Source: Cupriavidus gilardii
GTDB taxonomy: Bacteria > Pseudomonadota > Gammaproteobacteria > Burkholderiales > Burkholderiaceae
Assembly (NCBI RefSeq): GCF_013314895.1
Contig: NZ_JABTYE010000021.1
Location: 34,766 to 98,765 of the forward strand
Reading direction: 5' to 3'
Length of the DNA: 64,000 nt
Shown here: piece after piece, positions 20,846 through 30,878 of the stretch
How the letters are laid out: each line of letters begins with the position of its first letter
How positions within the stretch are numbered: position 1 is the stretch's first letter
Position numbers and translations under genes: made by a program
Notes under the pieces: model-generated
Told to the model about the DNA's origin: nothing
Seen by the model: the letters and a program-made list of their open reading frames with translations, nothing else
Database searches by the model: none

Positions 20846-20973
20846 GAGCGTTCCCCTGTGTGCTTGCACGGCGACGGGCCATCGGGCCCGCCGGCGTGCC
20901 GGCGCCCGCGTGATGCAGCCGCGGGCAATGCTGCCGGATCGCTGTCAGGCGCGGTTGCAGGGAAGTGCTATGC

Positions 20974-21044
20974 CATTCCAGCGCGTCACCGGGCGGCGGT
21001 CGATGCAGAACGATCGAGGCCCGCGTCGATGAGGCGCTGGAATG
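20974..21044 (-). promoter_or_regulatory. Long stem-loop in the pnp mRNA leader
   Basis: An 11-bp perfect inverted repeat (CATTCCAGCGC at 20974-20984 and GCGCTGGAATG at 21034-21044) encloses 49 nt. Inside it are further nested pairings: CGGGC/GCCCG, then TCGAT/ATCGA. It lies 130-200 nt before the pnp start, downstream of the rpsO terminator. In E. coli, pnp is autoregulated through RNase III cleavage of a long leader hairpin. This structure is a candidate for the same role, by analogy. Confidence 0.5.
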
Positions 21045-21211
21045 ACACAAAGCCCTGTTTCCTTGCCGGACTCCGGTGTCATGGTTAAAAAAGAACGAAT
21101 TAACTTACTCCGTTGCGCATCGTGGCGCAACGGCAACGGCGCCCGGCCGGGCCGGCCGCCCGCGGTGCCATCGGCGTCGCGGCATTTGCCGCTGCAGCCG
21201 ATTCGCCGCGC

Positions 21212-21253
21212 AAAAAACAAAATGCCTGCATCAGCAGTGCTGACGCAGGCATC
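21212..21253 (-). terminator. Rho-independent terminator of rpsO
   Basis: On the minus strand, ATGCCTGCGTCA and TGATGCAGGCAT pair over 12 bp (one G-T) around a 7-nt loop, followed by TTTGTTTTTT. It ends rpsO transcription, so pnp needs its own promoter. The remaining stretch between here and pnp holds the leader hairpin and no gene I can support. Confidence 0.92.
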
Positions 21254-21380
21254 CTGGCGTCACGCCGGGGCGTGCGGTGCGAGACGCGGTACGAGGATCG
21301 ACCATGCAGACCATGCCGCCATCGGCATCGCCATCCCCGTCCCTTCCCTGACCTGAGCGGCCGGCCTGACCTGGCGCAAT

Positions 21381-21650
21381 TTACTTGCGCAGACCCAGCT
21401 TTTCGATCAGCGCGCGATAACGGTCGGCGTCGTTCGACTTCAGGTAGTCCAGCAGGCGGCGACGACGGCTCACCATGCGCAGCAGACCGCGGCGGCTGTG
21501 GTGATCCTTCATGTTGGCCTTGAAGTGCGGGGTCAGTTCGTTGATGCGCGAGGTCAGCAGAGCGACCTGTACTTCGGGGCTGCCGGTGTCGTTGGCGCCA
21601 CGGGCGAACTGCTTGATGACTTCGGACTTGTTGATATCGGCTACGGACAT
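21381..21650 (-). CDS. rpsO: 30S ribosomal protein S15
   Basis: This 89-residue protein binds 16S rRNA in the platform. It has the S15 motifs [14 protein letters not shown] and [22 protein letters not shown]. The start is the ATG at 21650 ([14 protein letters not shown]), not the in-frame start five codons upstream, because 89 residues is the standard length. It precedes pnp as in most proteobacteria. Confidence 0.97.
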   Translation of the reverse strand: MSVADINKSEVIKQFARGANDTGSPEVQVALLTSRINELTPHFKANMKDHHSRRGLLRMVSRRRRLLDYLKSNDADRYRALIEKLGLRK

Positions 21651-21790
21651 GCTATTTCCTTTCACTTGCGAACGTTGCAGCGCCAGGCCGCGAACGTCGT
21701 GCGGGATAAAGATGCGGCTTGCGCCGCACCACTGCTTTGCCGCCGGGTGCGCCCGCGTTGCCGCGAGTGCCGCCTGGACGACAGCCGCGC

Positions 21791-21819
21791 ATTATAGCGC
21801 AACTGCAGTGGCCGGGCAA
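21791..21819 (-). promoter_or_regulatory. rpsO promoter
   Basis: The minus strand shows TTGCCC, a 17-nt spacer and a perfect TATAAT. Transcription would start about 135 nt before the rpsO ATG, leaving a leader long enough for S15 autoregulation. It is one of the best sigma70 matches in the window. Confidence 0.7.
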
Positions 21820-21848
21820 AACTGGCCGGCTGCCCGCCTTCCGAATCC

Positions 21849-23096
21849 CTACGGCCGCTCCATCCTGCAGGTGGTGGCCCGGGTGGTCTGGGCCGCCTTC
21901 AGCCGCTTGACGGTACGGAAGCCGAAGCCAGACCCCTCGTTGTCGAAGCGAACGTCGCCACCCTGGCGCTCCATCATCGACACATAGAGCGGCTGCAGCA
22001 CCTGATGATCGTCCGCGCGCACCGTGGCGTCGTGGAATTCGTTGACGTAGCGCATGTCCTCCAGCGCCCGCGCGACCTTGATGGCATCGGTCGAACCGGC
22101 CTGCTCGATGGCGCGCGCCAGCATCTCGACCATCATCTGCATGCGCAGGTGGACGTAGTCGTCCTTCGGCTCGGGATAGCGGCTGCGGAAGGCCTGATAG
22201 AACGCGTCCGACGCGGCGCCGCCGACGTTCGGATGCCATTCTGCGACCGCCAGCACGCGGCCCACGCCGGCATCGCCCATCGCCGCCGGCGCGCCCAGGC
22301 CATTGCCGTAGAAGGTATAGAACTTGGCGCCCAGGCCGCCCTCGCGCGCGGCCTTGACTATCAGCGTCAGGTCGTTGCCCCAGTTGCCGGTGATCACTGC
22401 GTCGGCGCCGCTCGCCTTGATCTTGGCGATATACGGCGCGAAGTCCTTGATCTTGCCGATCGGGTGGAACTCGTCGCCGACGATCTTCACATCGGGCCGC
22501 TTGGCTGCCAGCATGTCGCGCGCCAGCCGCGATACCTGGTGGCCGAAGCTGTAGTCCTGCGCGATCAGATAGACGCGGCGCACGCTGGCGTCGGCGCGGA
22601 TGACCTCGGTCAGCGCCTCCATCCGCATGTCGGCGCCCGCATCGAAGCGGAAATGCCAGAAGCTGCAGTTCTCGTTGGTCAGCGCCGGATCGACCGCCGA
22701 ATAGTTCAGGAACAGCACGCGGGCATCGGGCTGGCGGCTGTTGTGACGGTTAACGGCGCCCACCAGCGCGGCGGCCACCGCGGAGCTGTTCCCCTGCAGC
22801 ACGAAGGGAATGCGGCGGTCGACCAGCGCGCGGAACTGGATCAGGCTTTCATCGACATTGCCCTTGCTGTCGAAGGTGACGAGCTCCAGCGGGCGCTGCC
22901 CTTCCGCGGTGCGGACGCCGCCACGGGCATTGACCCGCTCGATCGCAAGGCGAAGATTGCGCACCACCGCTTCGCCGGCATTGGCGAACGGGCCCGACAG
23001 CCCGTCGATCATGCCGAGCCGGATCGGCTCCTGCGCCGCCGCGGCTCCTCCCGCCAGGGCCAACAGGCAAGCCCCCAGCCACCCCTTCCAAACCAT
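21849..23096 (-). CDS. Periplasmic type-I substrate-binding protein (branched-chain amino acid type), orphan
   Basis: This 415-residue protein has a signal peptide ending about residue 21 (LALAGGAAAAQE) and a mature Peripla_BP_6 fold beginning IRLGMIDGLSGPFANAGEAV. Such proteins bind amino acids, amides or aromatic compounds for ABC importers. The start is the ATG at 23096, with GGAGGGCG just upstream. Earlier in-frame starts lack this. No permease or ATPase gene is next to it, and the next gene on the strand is rpsO, 198 nt on. It therefore either partners with a transporter elsewhere or acts as a sensor. The ligand cannot be told from the sequence. Confidence 0.88.
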   Translation of the reverse strand: MVWKGWLGACLLALAGGAAAAQEPIRLGMIDGLSGPFANAGEAVVRNLRLAIERVNARGGVRTAEGQRPLELVTFDSKGNVDESLIQFRALVDRRIPFVLQGNSSAVAAALVGAVNRHNSRQPDARVLFLNYSAVDPALTNENCSFWHFRFDAGADMRMEALTEVIRADASVRRVYLIAQDYSFGHQVSRLARDMLAAKRPDVKIVGDEFHPIGKIKDFAPYIAKIKASGADAVITGNWGNDLTLIVKAAREGGLGAKFYTFYGNGLGAPAAMGDAGVGRVLAVAEWHPNVGGAASDAFYQAFRSRYPEPKDDYVHLRMQMMVEMLARAIEQAGSTDAIKVARALEDMRYVNEFHDATVRADDHQVLQPLYVSMMERQGGDVRFDNEGSGFGFRTVKRLKAAQTTRATTCRMERP

Positions 23097-23246
23097 CGAT
23101 CGCCCTCCGCGAAAGCGCAGCATGGTAAGCCAGTGCTCACCGCCTTGCAATCGTGCCGGCGCGGCGCGGCCGCCTCACCGCGATGCCATGCGGCGCCTGC
23201 GGCGCTACACTTGCGCTATCCGTTGCCATGAAGGTCGAGGATCGCA

Positions 23247-23771
23247 ATGAAAGCACTGGAAAGCATTGGCCGCTGGCTGGCGCTCGGCACCGCGGGCGCA
23301 CTGTTGACGGCCTGCGTGTACCTGCAGCCGGTACAGGAGGCGCAGAAGCTGATCGGCGCACCGGAAAGCACGGTACGCGCGACCTTCGGCGAGCCGACCG
23401 ATATCTACCGGCTGGACGACGGCACCGTGCGCTGGATCTATTCCAAGCAGCCGCTGGGGCGGCAGGCCTATGCGGCCGACTTCGACACCAGCGGCAAGCT
23501 GACTCGCTTTCGCCAGATGCTGACCACCACGGAGCTCTACAAGGCCAGGGTGGGCACCTGGACCAAGCGCGACGTCGCCGAGCATTTCGGCCTGCCACGC
23601 GAGCCGACGCAGTACTTCCCGCTGATGCGCCGCGATGTCTGGTCGTACCGCTTCCTGCATGAGGACAACTGGCCGTCGCTGTTTCATTTCTATTTCGACG
23701 ACGCCGGCGTGTTGCGGCAGACCCAGATCACGCCGGATCCGCTGGCCGATCCGCGCGAGACGATCCGGTAG
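23247..23771 (+). CDS. Outer-membrane lipoprotein, BamE/SmpA-like
   Basis: At 174 residues, it has a lipoprotein signal peptide and lipobox ALLTAC with Cys23 as the acylated residue. The mature part starts with a short helix and a repeat of the BamE-like alpha-alpha-beta fold: KLIGAPESTVRATFGEPTDI (residues 35-54) and later KRDVAEHFGLPREPTQYF, both of the type found in the OmlA/BamE family. The BamE-like fold is inferred. True BamE is shorter, so this is a paralogue rather than the canonical Bam subunit. It is divergent from the binding-protein gene. Confidence 0.75.
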   Translation: MKALESIGRWLALGTAGALLTACVYLQPVQEAQKLIGAPESTVRATFGEPTDIYRLDDGTVRWIYSKQPLGRQAYAADFDTSGKLTRFRQMLTTTELYKARVGTWTKRDVAEHFGLPREPTQYFPLMRRDVWSYRFLHEDNWPSLFHFYFDDAGVLRQTQITPDPLADPRETIR

Positions 23772-23779
23772 ATTCGGGG

Positions 23780-23800
23780 TTCAGTGTTCAGTGTTCAGTG
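23780..23800. repeat. Three tandem copies of TTCAGTG
   Basis: A perfect 7-bp unit is repeated three times directly after the lipoprotein stop, overlapping the end of the ankyrin-like gene on the other strand. No function is evident. Confidence 0.6.
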
Positions 23801-25074
23801 CCGGCGGCCTGGGGAAGCCGGCCCCCCCTCCCCTCGGCTTCGCGAGCATGCCGGCGCCCCGTCCGCCGGCTCGGCGCGCGTGTTCGGGTCCTGAATCGCC
23901 GATGGCTGGCAGCCATATTTGACCAGGGATTCGATCAGCCACGAATCTGCCGATCGCGCTTCGAGCCTGGCCAACGCGCAATCCCAGATCGTCTGCCCCG
24001 CCCGATTGGTTCGATCGGCAAAGCGCAGTGCATGCCTCGACGTATTGCGGGAATCCGTCATTGCCGCCTGCTGCAGAAAACGGCGCACCGCCTCCTTGTC
24101 ACCATGCATGACAGCCAGGTGGACCGGTGTATTGCCTTCGTAGTCGGAGGCGAAGATCGGCGGCGTTGCCTGTCCGTCCGGCTCCGCCCTTCCGTTCGCC
24201 CGCGCCCGCGCTTTTTTCCGCTCTTCGTCCGCGCGCCATGCCTCTGTCGCGATTCCAACCCGCACGAACAACGGGTCGAGCACCTCCCGGATTGCCAGCC
24301 GGGGATCGCGCGCCACGTGATGCAGCACGGTTCTGTTGTCGCTATCGACTTGCGTCAACGCTGTCGCGTCGTATCGCAGGAATTGCACAACGCCCTCGGG
24401 AGTCGCAATCCGGCTGCAGAAGATGTTCTGCACCAGCCGGGGGGCTGCCTGTCCAGCCCGCGAGCCAAGGTCGCTCGACCCGCCTCGATGGCTTCGCGTC
24501 GGCACTTGACGATGTTCGCGGGCAACGCAGCGTCGAGTTGGCGCAGCAGTTGACGTTCGTCCCGCCAGGCTCGTCGCCCCTTGCTCCTCAGGCAGCGGAG
24601 CCAGTCCCAAAGCGCCCTGAACATCGGCCAGGCCGATTCGCTGACCGTAGTCCACCTTGCCGCGCCGCGCCGCTCGACCACGGCGAACCGCTTCTCGCAG
24701 GAGCGACCCTGCACCTGCAGCAACCCGCCGGCCGCGACGTGCTCCAGCGCCAGTTTGCGGCTGATGGTACGACCGGAAAGGAGCGCATCGAGGTCCACGG
24801 CCTGGACCACCGCGGCCCGCAAGCGCCTCGCCAGACCGTCTGCGAGCAGCCGTTCCTGCCGACGGTCTCTTCGCACGGGCTTGCCCCGCTCGGCAAGCAG
24901 GCAGGCGCTGGCGTACTGCCTGTCCCACTTGACCCGGTAGCTGCGCCCGCCGATCAGCAACGGCGTACCGAGCGCAATGCGGTGCCTGTCGCCATCCCCC
25001 ACATCCTTCACTTGTTCCGCATTCGACAAACTGAGCGGCACGGAAAACTCACTGACCACAAACGACATCGACAT
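23795..25074 (-). pseudogene. Ankyrin-repeat-like protein gene interrupted by a -1 frameshift
   Basis: Two overlapping minus-strand frames carry the two halves of one protein. The N-terminal half starts at about 25074 (MSMSFVVSEFSVPLS) and stays coherent to about 24450. The C-terminal half, starting near 24440, has ankyrin-like segments (VDSDNRTVLHHVARDP, SDYEGNTPVHLAVMHGDKEA). The switch falls on a run of six C on the minus strand (about 24440-24445). One more C would restore a single frame of about 425 residues. I do not recognise the N-terminal part. Codon use is less biased than in the neighbours, which suggests an accessory or fast-evolving gene. It could be a sequencing error at the homopolymer or a real pseudogene. 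Confidence 0.6.
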
Positions 25075-25252
25075 CCCACTCGCACAAAGGTACTGCGGTC
25101 ACACACAAGAATTCGCCTCCACGAATCCTTGCGAACCGCGACCGCGATGATCGTGCAGTGCTGGCGCGACGGCTTCCGGTTTCCTCGCCGCTGTGTGCTT
25201 TTGTCACATTCCAAAGCGTTTGGCGATGCCTTTCGGCCCGCCCATGCAGGGA

Positions 25253-25312
25253 CAAACAAAAACGCCGATCGTCCCGAGCAGTGCTCGCGAACGACCGGCG
25301 TTGCCGTCGGCT
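25253..25312 (-). terminator. Rho-independent terminator of leuA
   Basis: The minus strand has a stem AACGCCGGTCGT / ACGATCGGCGTT (12 bp, one G-T), with a second pairing inside the loop, followed by TTTTTGTTTG. It lies about 50 nt after the leuA stop. The rest of the 25075-25358 gap holds nothing I can support. Confidence 0.88.
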
Positions 25313-25358
25313 TGGTCGAGTTGGTCGTATCGGCCAGAAGGCCGGACAAACGAATCGA

Positions 25359-26897
25359 TCAGATCTGCGGATTGATCTTCTGTACTGCCTTGTCGTGCAG
25401 CTTGTTCAGCGCCGCCAGATAGGCCTTGGCCGATGCCGCGACGATGTCCGGGTCGGTGCCCACGCCGTTGACGATGCGGCCGGCCTTGGACAGCCGCACC
25501 GTTACCTCGCCCTGCGCCTGCGTGCCGGTGGTGATCGCATTGACCGAATACAGCACGAGCTCCGCGCCGCTGTTCACCTTGCCTTCGATCGCATGCAGCG
25601 TGGCGTCGACCGGGCCGTTGCCCTCGCCTTCGCCGGTGCATTCCTGGCCATCCATGTTGAACACCACGCGGGCATGCGGCCGCTCGCCGGTTTCCGAGCG
25701 CTGCGACAGCGAGATGAAGCGATAGTGCTCATTGGCGTCATGCGCCTCGTCCGAGACGATTGCCATGATGTCTTCGTCGAAGATCTCGGCCTTCTGGTCG
25801 GCCAACTCCTTGAAGCGCGCGAAGGCGGCATTGACCTCGCTCTCGCTGTCGAGCTCGATGCCCAGTTCCTGCAGGCGCTGCTTGAACGCGTTGCGGCCCG
25901 ACAGCTTGCCCAGCACGATCTTGTTGGCGGTCCAGCCCACGTCCTCGGCCCGCATGATCTCGTAGGTGTCGCGCGCCTTCAGCACGCCGTCCTGGTGGAT
26001 GCCGGACGCATGGGCAAAGGCGTTGGCGCCGACCACGGCCTTGTTCGGCTGCACCACGAAGCCGGTGATCTGCGAGACCAGCTTCGAGGCCGGCACGATC
26101 TGCGTGGTATCGACGCCCACGTCCAGGTTGAAGTAGTCGCGCCGGGTCTTGACCGCCATCACCACCTCTTCGAGGCTGGTGTTGCCGGCGCGCTCGCCCA
26201 GGCCGTTGATCGTGCATTCGATCTGGCGCGCGCCGCCCAGCTTGACCGCGGCCAGCGAGTTCGCCACCGCCATGCCCAGATCGTTATGGCAGTGCACCGA
26301 CCAGACCGCCTTGTCCGAATTCGGAATGCGCTCGCGTACCGAGCGGATCAGCGCGGCATAGCCTTCGGGGACCGCATAGCCGACCGTGTCCGGCAGGTTG
26401 ATCGTGGTCGCGCCTTCGTCGATCACGGCTTCCAGCACGCGGCACAGGAAGTCCATGTCCGAGCGGCTGCCGTCTTCCGGCGAGAATTCGATGTCGTCGG
26501 TGAACTGGCGCGCGAAACGCACCGCCAGCCGCGCCTGCTCGTAGACCTGGTCCGGCGTCATCCGCAGCTTCTTTTCCATATGCAGCGCCGAGGTGGCGAT
26601 GAAGGTATGGATACGGAAGGAGTTGGCGGGCTTCAGGGCCTCGGCTGCGCGGGCGATGTCCTTGTCGTTGGCGCGCGCCAGCGAGCAGATGGTCGAGTCC
26701 TTGACGGTCTGCGCGATCGCGCGGATCGCCTCGAAGTCGCCGTTCGAGCTGGCGGCGAAGCCGGCTTCGATCACATCGACCTTCAGGCGCTCGAGCTGGC
26801 GCGCGATGCGGATCTTCTCCTCGCGCGTCATCGAAGCGCCGGGCGACTGCTCGCCGTCGCGCAAGGTGGTATCGAAAATGATCAGTTTGTCCGACAT
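25359..26897 (-). CDS. leuA: 2-isopropylmalate synthase
   Basis: LeuA condenses acetyl-CoA with 2-ketoisovalerate, the first committed step of leucine synthesis. The 512-residue frame starts at ATG 26897 ([20 protein letters not shown]), with AGGAGCG upstream. The [15 protein letters not shown] and [15 protein letters not shown] motifs of the HMG-CoA-lyase-like TIM barrel carry the metal and catalytic residues. The C-terminal 110 residues form the LeuA regulatory domain for leucine feedback. An in-frame extension upstream to 27005 runs into the attenuator hairpin and is not coding. Confidence 0.96.
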   Translation of the reverse strand: MSDKLIIFDTTLRDGEQSPGASMTREEKIRIARQLERLKVDVIEAGFAASSNGDFEAIRAIAQTVKDSTICSLARANDKDIARAAEALKPANSFRIHTFIATSALHMEKKLRMTPDQVYEQARLAVRFARQFTDDIEFSPEDGSRSDMDFLCRVLEAVIDEGATTINLPDTVGYAVPEGYAALIRSVRERIPNSDKAVWSVHCHNDLGMAVANSLAAVKLGGARQIECTINGLGERAGNTSLEEVVMAVKTRRDYFNLDVGVDTTQIVPASKLVSQITGFVVQPNKAVVGANAFAHASGIHQDGVLKARDTYEIMRAEDVGWTANKIVLGKLSGRNAFKQRLQELGIELDSESEVNAAFARFKELADQKAEIFDEDIMAIVSDEAHDANEHYRFISLSQRSETGERPHARVVFNMDGQECTGEGEGNGPVDATLHAIEGKVNSGAELVLYSVNAITTGTQAQGEVTVRLSKAGRIVNGVGTDPDIVAASAKAYLAALNKLHDKAVQKINPQI

Positions 26898-27010
26898 GGA
26901 AAACGCTCCTGGGGGATAAGTGCTCGAACGGGTTTCGGCGGTTTCGGTTTCTGTTCCGGGTGCCCCGCTGCCTGCCGGTCGCATCGTCGCCACTGGCTGC
27001 GGCACAATGC

Positions 27011-27047
27011 AAAACGCCCCGGCGTGCAGGGATGCAGGCCGGGGCGT
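27011..27047 (-). terminator. Attenuator terminator in the leuA leader
   Basis: The minus strand forms a perfect 10-bp stem ACGCCCCGGC / GCCGGGGCGT, with an inner TGCA/TGCA pairing, followed by TTT and then a mixed AT stretch. It stands between the leader peptide stop (27088) and the leuA start (26897), the position expected of a transcription attenuator. The short T-run makes it weaker than the operon-end terminators. Confidence 0.65.
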
Positions 27048-27087
27048 GGATAAATCCTGTGCGACTTCGCGTTAAGGTATCGCTTCC

Positions 27088-27168
27088 TCAGCGCGCGCGC
27101 GTCCCGACCTGGCTGCCTAGTAGGCTACCTAGCAGGGTACGGGCGAGTCGGGCTTGGCGCGAAATCAT
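27088..27168 (-). CDS. leuL: leu operon leader peptide, 26 codons with tandem Leu codons
   Basis: This short frame starts at ATG 27168 and stops at TGA 27088-27090. Five of its 26 residues are leucine (positions 8, 12, 13, 16, 17). Two adjacent pairs use CTG-CTA and CTA-CTA, and CTA is rare in this G+C-rich genome. That is what ribosome-stalling attenuation by charged tRNA-Leu needs. The ATG coincides with the predicted transcription start and no Shine-Dalgarno precedes it, so the mRNA may be leaderless. The terminator hairpin and leuA follow. It is too short for usual gene calling. Confidence 0.72.
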   Translation of the reverse strand: MISRQARLARTLLGSLLGSQVGTRAR

Positions 27169-27175
27169 GGCAGCG

Positions 27176-27204
27176 AATATAGCCGAGATGGCTACGGCGC
27201 GCAA
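27176..27204 (-). promoter_or_regulatory. Promoter of the leuL-leuA transcription unit
   Basis: On the minus strand: TTGCGC, a spacer of exactly 17 nt, then TATATT. Seven bases after the -10 comes the A of the leader peptide ATG, so transcription and translation would start at the same base. It lies directly after the LysM gene stop. Confidence 0.68.
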
Positions 27205-27270
27205 CACGCGGGTTTTCCCCAGCGGCCGCGCGCCGGCCTGCCCCCGGACGGTGCGGGGACGCGGCGCAGC

Positions 27271-27774
27271 TCAAGGCTTGGGCGGAATGCGCAGCTTCTG
27301 ACCCGGATAGATCTTGTCCGGATGCGACAGCATCGGGCGGTTGGCCTCGAAGATCGCGTTGTAGGCGTTGGCATTGCCGTAGTACTTCTGCGCGATCGCC
27401 GACAGCGTGTCGCCCTTGGCCACGGTGTGCCATTGCGCCGATTCGGATTCGACGTTGACCGACATCTTGTCCTCGACCTGCTCGACGCCTTCGACGTTGC
27501 CGCAGCACAGGATGATCTTCTCGCGCGTGGCCTGGTCCGGCGCGACGCCGAACACCGTGACCTTGCCCTGGGCGCCGTCGACCTGCACCGACAGGCCGGT
27601 CGCATCGAGTCCCATCTTGCGGATGTAGTTTTCGATTGCTTCGCCGGCCGTGCGGTTGGCCGCTTCGGCCTTCTGCGCGGCATCCGCGGGCGCGGCCTGG
27701 GCCGGCTCGGCCGCCTTGGCTTCGCGGCCGAACAGCTTCTCGCCTGCTTCCTTGATGAAATCCAGCACGCTCAT
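27271..27774 (-). CDS. lysM: BON and LysM domain protein (YgaU-like)
   Basis: At 167 residues, it starts at ATG 27774 (MSVLDFIKEAGEKLFG), with AAGGAG upstream. The Ala-rich N-terminal segment is followed by a BON domain (about 50-110: IENYIRKMGLDATGLSVQVD) and a C-terminal LysM domain (about 115-163: WHTVAKGDTLSAIAQKYYG). E. coli YgaU (Kbp) with the same architecture is a potassium-binding protein. That function is by homology only. No signal peptide is seen, in agreement with YgaU. A longer frame from 28074 would cross the pssA terminator and is rejected. Confidence 0.9.
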   Translation of the reverse strand: MSVLDFIKEAGEKLFGREAKAAEPAQAAPADAAQKAEAANRTAGEAIENYIRKMGLDATGLSVQVDGAQGKVTVFGVAPDQATREKIILCCGNVEGVEQVEDKMSVNVESESAQWHTVAKGDTLSAIAQKYYGNANAYNAIFEANRPMLSHPDKIYPGQKLRIPPKP

Positions 27775-27914
27775 GGGATTCTCCTTGTGTTCAGTGGCAA
27801 GTCGGTAGCCGACGATGGCTACGCGGCGGGCCGCCATGCCTGCCGGCATGACGCCACGGCAACATACCGCGAATTGCAAGAACATCACAAGCGTATCGCA
27901 AGGAAAACGCCAAA

Positions 27915-27938
27915 CAAAAAAGGCGCCGAAGCGCCTTT
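27915..27938 (-). terminator. Rho-independent terminator after pssA
   Basis: The minus strand has AAAGGCGC-TTCG-GCGCC followed by TTTTTTG. It is a tight TTCG-type hairpin about 45 nt after the pssA stop and ends the ilv-psd-pssA transcription unit. Confidence 0.9.
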
Positions 27939-27982
27939 CTCGTACATGCAGCCGACATCCAGGTCGTCGCGGCGGGGTCGGA

Positions 27983-28870
27983 TCAATCCGGACCGCCCGC
28001 CTGGGAGCGCGCCACGCCGCCCTGCTCGCCGTGCATCGCGCGCCAGCCCCACAGCACGTAGCCGGAGATCGCATAGCCGACGAACAGGCCGAACAACGCC
28101 ACCGGCGGATCGCTCGACACCACCACGAACAGAACCATCACCAGGATCATCACGCCGAACGAGACGCGATGGCGCACGTCGAGCGCCTTGCCGCTGTAGA
28201 ACGGCGCGTTGGTGACCATCGACAGCCCCGCGTACAGCGTGATCGTGAATGCCACCCACGGCATCCACAGCTCGCGCACCGGCAACTTGTTGTCGATCGC
28301 CAGCCAGACGAAGCCGGCCACCAGCGCAGCCGCCGCGGGGCTCGGCAGGCCCTGGAAGAAGCGCTTGTCGACCACGCCGATATTGGCGTTGAAGCGCGCC
28401 AGCCGCAGCGCCGCGCAGGTGCAATAGACGAAGGCCGCGATCCAGCCCCACTTGCCGAGGTCCTTCAGGATCCATTCGTACATCACCAGCGCCGGCGCGA
28501 CGCCGAACGAGGTCATGTCCGACAGCGAGTCGTACTGCTCGCCGAATGCGCTCTGCGTATTGGTGATGCGCGCCACGCGGCCGTCCATGCCGTCGAGCAC
28601 CATCGCCGCGAAGATCGCGATGGCGGCGACATCGAAGCGCATGTTCATCGCCTGCACGATGGCGAAGAAGCCGGCGAACAGCGCCGCCGTGGTGAAGGCG
28701 TTCGGCAGCAGGTAGATGCCGCGCCGGCGCGGCCGCACGTATTCGACCTCGAGCTCGTCGTCGTCCGCCGGATCGATTTCCGGGCCCCGTATCTGGTTAT
28801 GGCGGAACGGCCGCAGATGGGTCACGTTGCCGCCGATGACGCGCTTGTTGCGCCGGTTGAATGCACCCAT
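27983..28870 (-). CDS. pssA: CDP-diacylglycerol-serine O-phosphatidyltransferase
   Basis: This 295-residue integral membrane enzyme makes phosphatidylserine from CDP-diacylglycerol and serine. The CDP-alcohol phosphotransferase motif DG-x2-GR-x9-G-x3-D-x3-D is read in MVLDGMDGRVARITNTQSAF followed by GEQYDSLSD. The start is the ATG at 28870 (MGAFNRRNKRVIG). About 65 hydrophilic residues precede the first helix, longer than in the Bacillus enzyme but usual in Burkholderiales. It follows psd by 26 nt, and the two catalyse consecutive steps to phosphatidylethanolamine. Confidence 0.95.
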   Translation of the reverse strand: MGAFNRRNKRVIGGNVTHLRPFRHNQIRGPEIDPADDDELEVEYVRPRRRGIYLLPNAFTTAALFAGFFAIVQAMNMRFDVAAIAIFAAMVLDGMDGRVARITNTQSAFGEQYDSLSDMTSFGVAPALVMYEWILKDLGKWGWIAAFVYCTCAALRLARFNANIGVVDKRFFQGLPSPAAAALVAGFVWLAIDNKLPVRELWMPWVAFTITLYAGLSMVTNAPFYSGKALDVRHRVSFGVMILVMVLFVVVSSDPPVALFGLFVGYAISGYVLWGWRAMHGEQGGVARSQAGGPD

Positions 28871-28896
28871 GCCGAATCTCCTCGATCGCCCGTGGC

Positions 28897-29541
28897 TCAA
28901 TCCAGCTCGGCGAGGATCGTCGACGAAGCCGATACCTTCTCGCCGATCGTCACGCGGGGCCGGGCGTCCAGCGGCAGATAGACATCGACGCGCGAGCCGA
29001 AGCGGATGAAGCCGTAGCGCTGGCCGCGCGCCACCGTGTCGCCAACGCGCGTGTAGCACAGGATGCGGCGTGCGATCAGGCCGGCGACCTGCACCAGCGT
29101 GACGACCTTGTCGTCGCCCGCGCGGCGGATCACCACCGCGTTGCGCTCGTTCTCGGTCGACGCCTTGTCGAGGTCGGCGTTGACGAACTGGCCAGGGAAA
29201 TAATCGATCTTCTCTACCTTGCCGTCGACCGACACGCGGTTCGAATGCACGTTGAAGACATTCATGAACACGCTGATTTTCAGCGCCTCGCGACCGGCGT
29301 AGGGGTCCTGGGTCTTCTCGACCGCGACGATGCGTCCGTCGGCCGGTGCCAGCACCGCATTGGGCTGCGTCGGGATCGGCCGCGGCGGATCGCGGAAGAA
29401 CTGCAGCACGAACACCGTGACGATCCAGAACGGCAGCGCCCACCAGAATCCCGCGCTGGCATGCACCAGCAGCGAGATGACAAAAGCGCCGGCCAGAAAC
29501 GGCCAGCCTTCACGGGCGATCAGCGGATGGGGATAGTTCAT
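28897..29541 (-). CDS. psd: Phosphatidylserine decarboxylase proenzyme (short form)
   Basis: This 214-residue protein is of the short PSD type. The self-cleavage site is the Gly182-Ser183 pair in [11 protein letters not shown], where Ser183 becomes the pyruvoyl group. LAPADGRIV and [11 protein letters not shown] are family motifs. An N-terminal membrane segment (about 16-50) anchors it. It converts phosphatidylserine to phosphatidylethanolamine. It lies between ilvC and pssA on the same strand. Confidence 0.96.
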   Translation of the reverse strand: MNYPHPLIAREGWPFLAGAFVISLLVHASAGFWWALPFWIVTVFVLQFFRDPPRPIPTQPNAVLAPADGRIVAVEKTQDPYAGREALKISVFMNVFNVHSNRVSVDGKVEKIDYFPGQFVNADLDKASTENERNAVVIRRAGDDKVVTLVQVAGLIARRILCYTRVGDTVARGQRYGFIRFGSRVDVYLPLDARPRVTIGEKVSASSTILAELD

Positions 29542-29590
29542 GCAGTGGGAAAGAGGTCAATGGAGGTCAGTCAAGTCTGACAAGGATAAC

Positions 29591-29627
29591 AAAAAGCCGC
29601 CCAGCCCTCGCCCGTTTCCCTCGGCGG
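29591..29627 (-). terminator. Possible weak terminator after ilvC
   Basis: On the minus strand CCGCC and GGCGG can pair around about 21 nt, followed by CTTTTTG. The stem is short with a large loop, so partial read-through from ilvC into psd is plausible. Confidence 0.4.
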
Positions 29628-29735
29628 ACCATGGTCTGGCCATGGCGACCGCCTCTGGTGGGGACGGAAGGCTGGACGGCTGCGGGGCTGAGGCCGCGCC
29701 AGCCGGCAAACCCGGCGGCGCGGCGTTCGGCACGC

Positions 29736-30878
<1,143 letters not shown>

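Noticed and set aside
20945..21220. 91-codon frame on the minus strand between rpsO and pnp
   Set aside because: It overlaps the rpsO terminator and the pnp leader hairpin, and its protein is Arg/Gly-rich without any family feature.
24420..24470. Programmed ribosomal frameshift in the ankyrin-like gene
   Set aside because: A C-run alone without a slippery X-XXY-YYZ heptamer and stimulator fits an indel better.
25008..25349. 113-codon minus-strand frame after leuA
   Set aside because: It spans the leuA terminator and has no Shine-Dalgarno or recognizable protein character.
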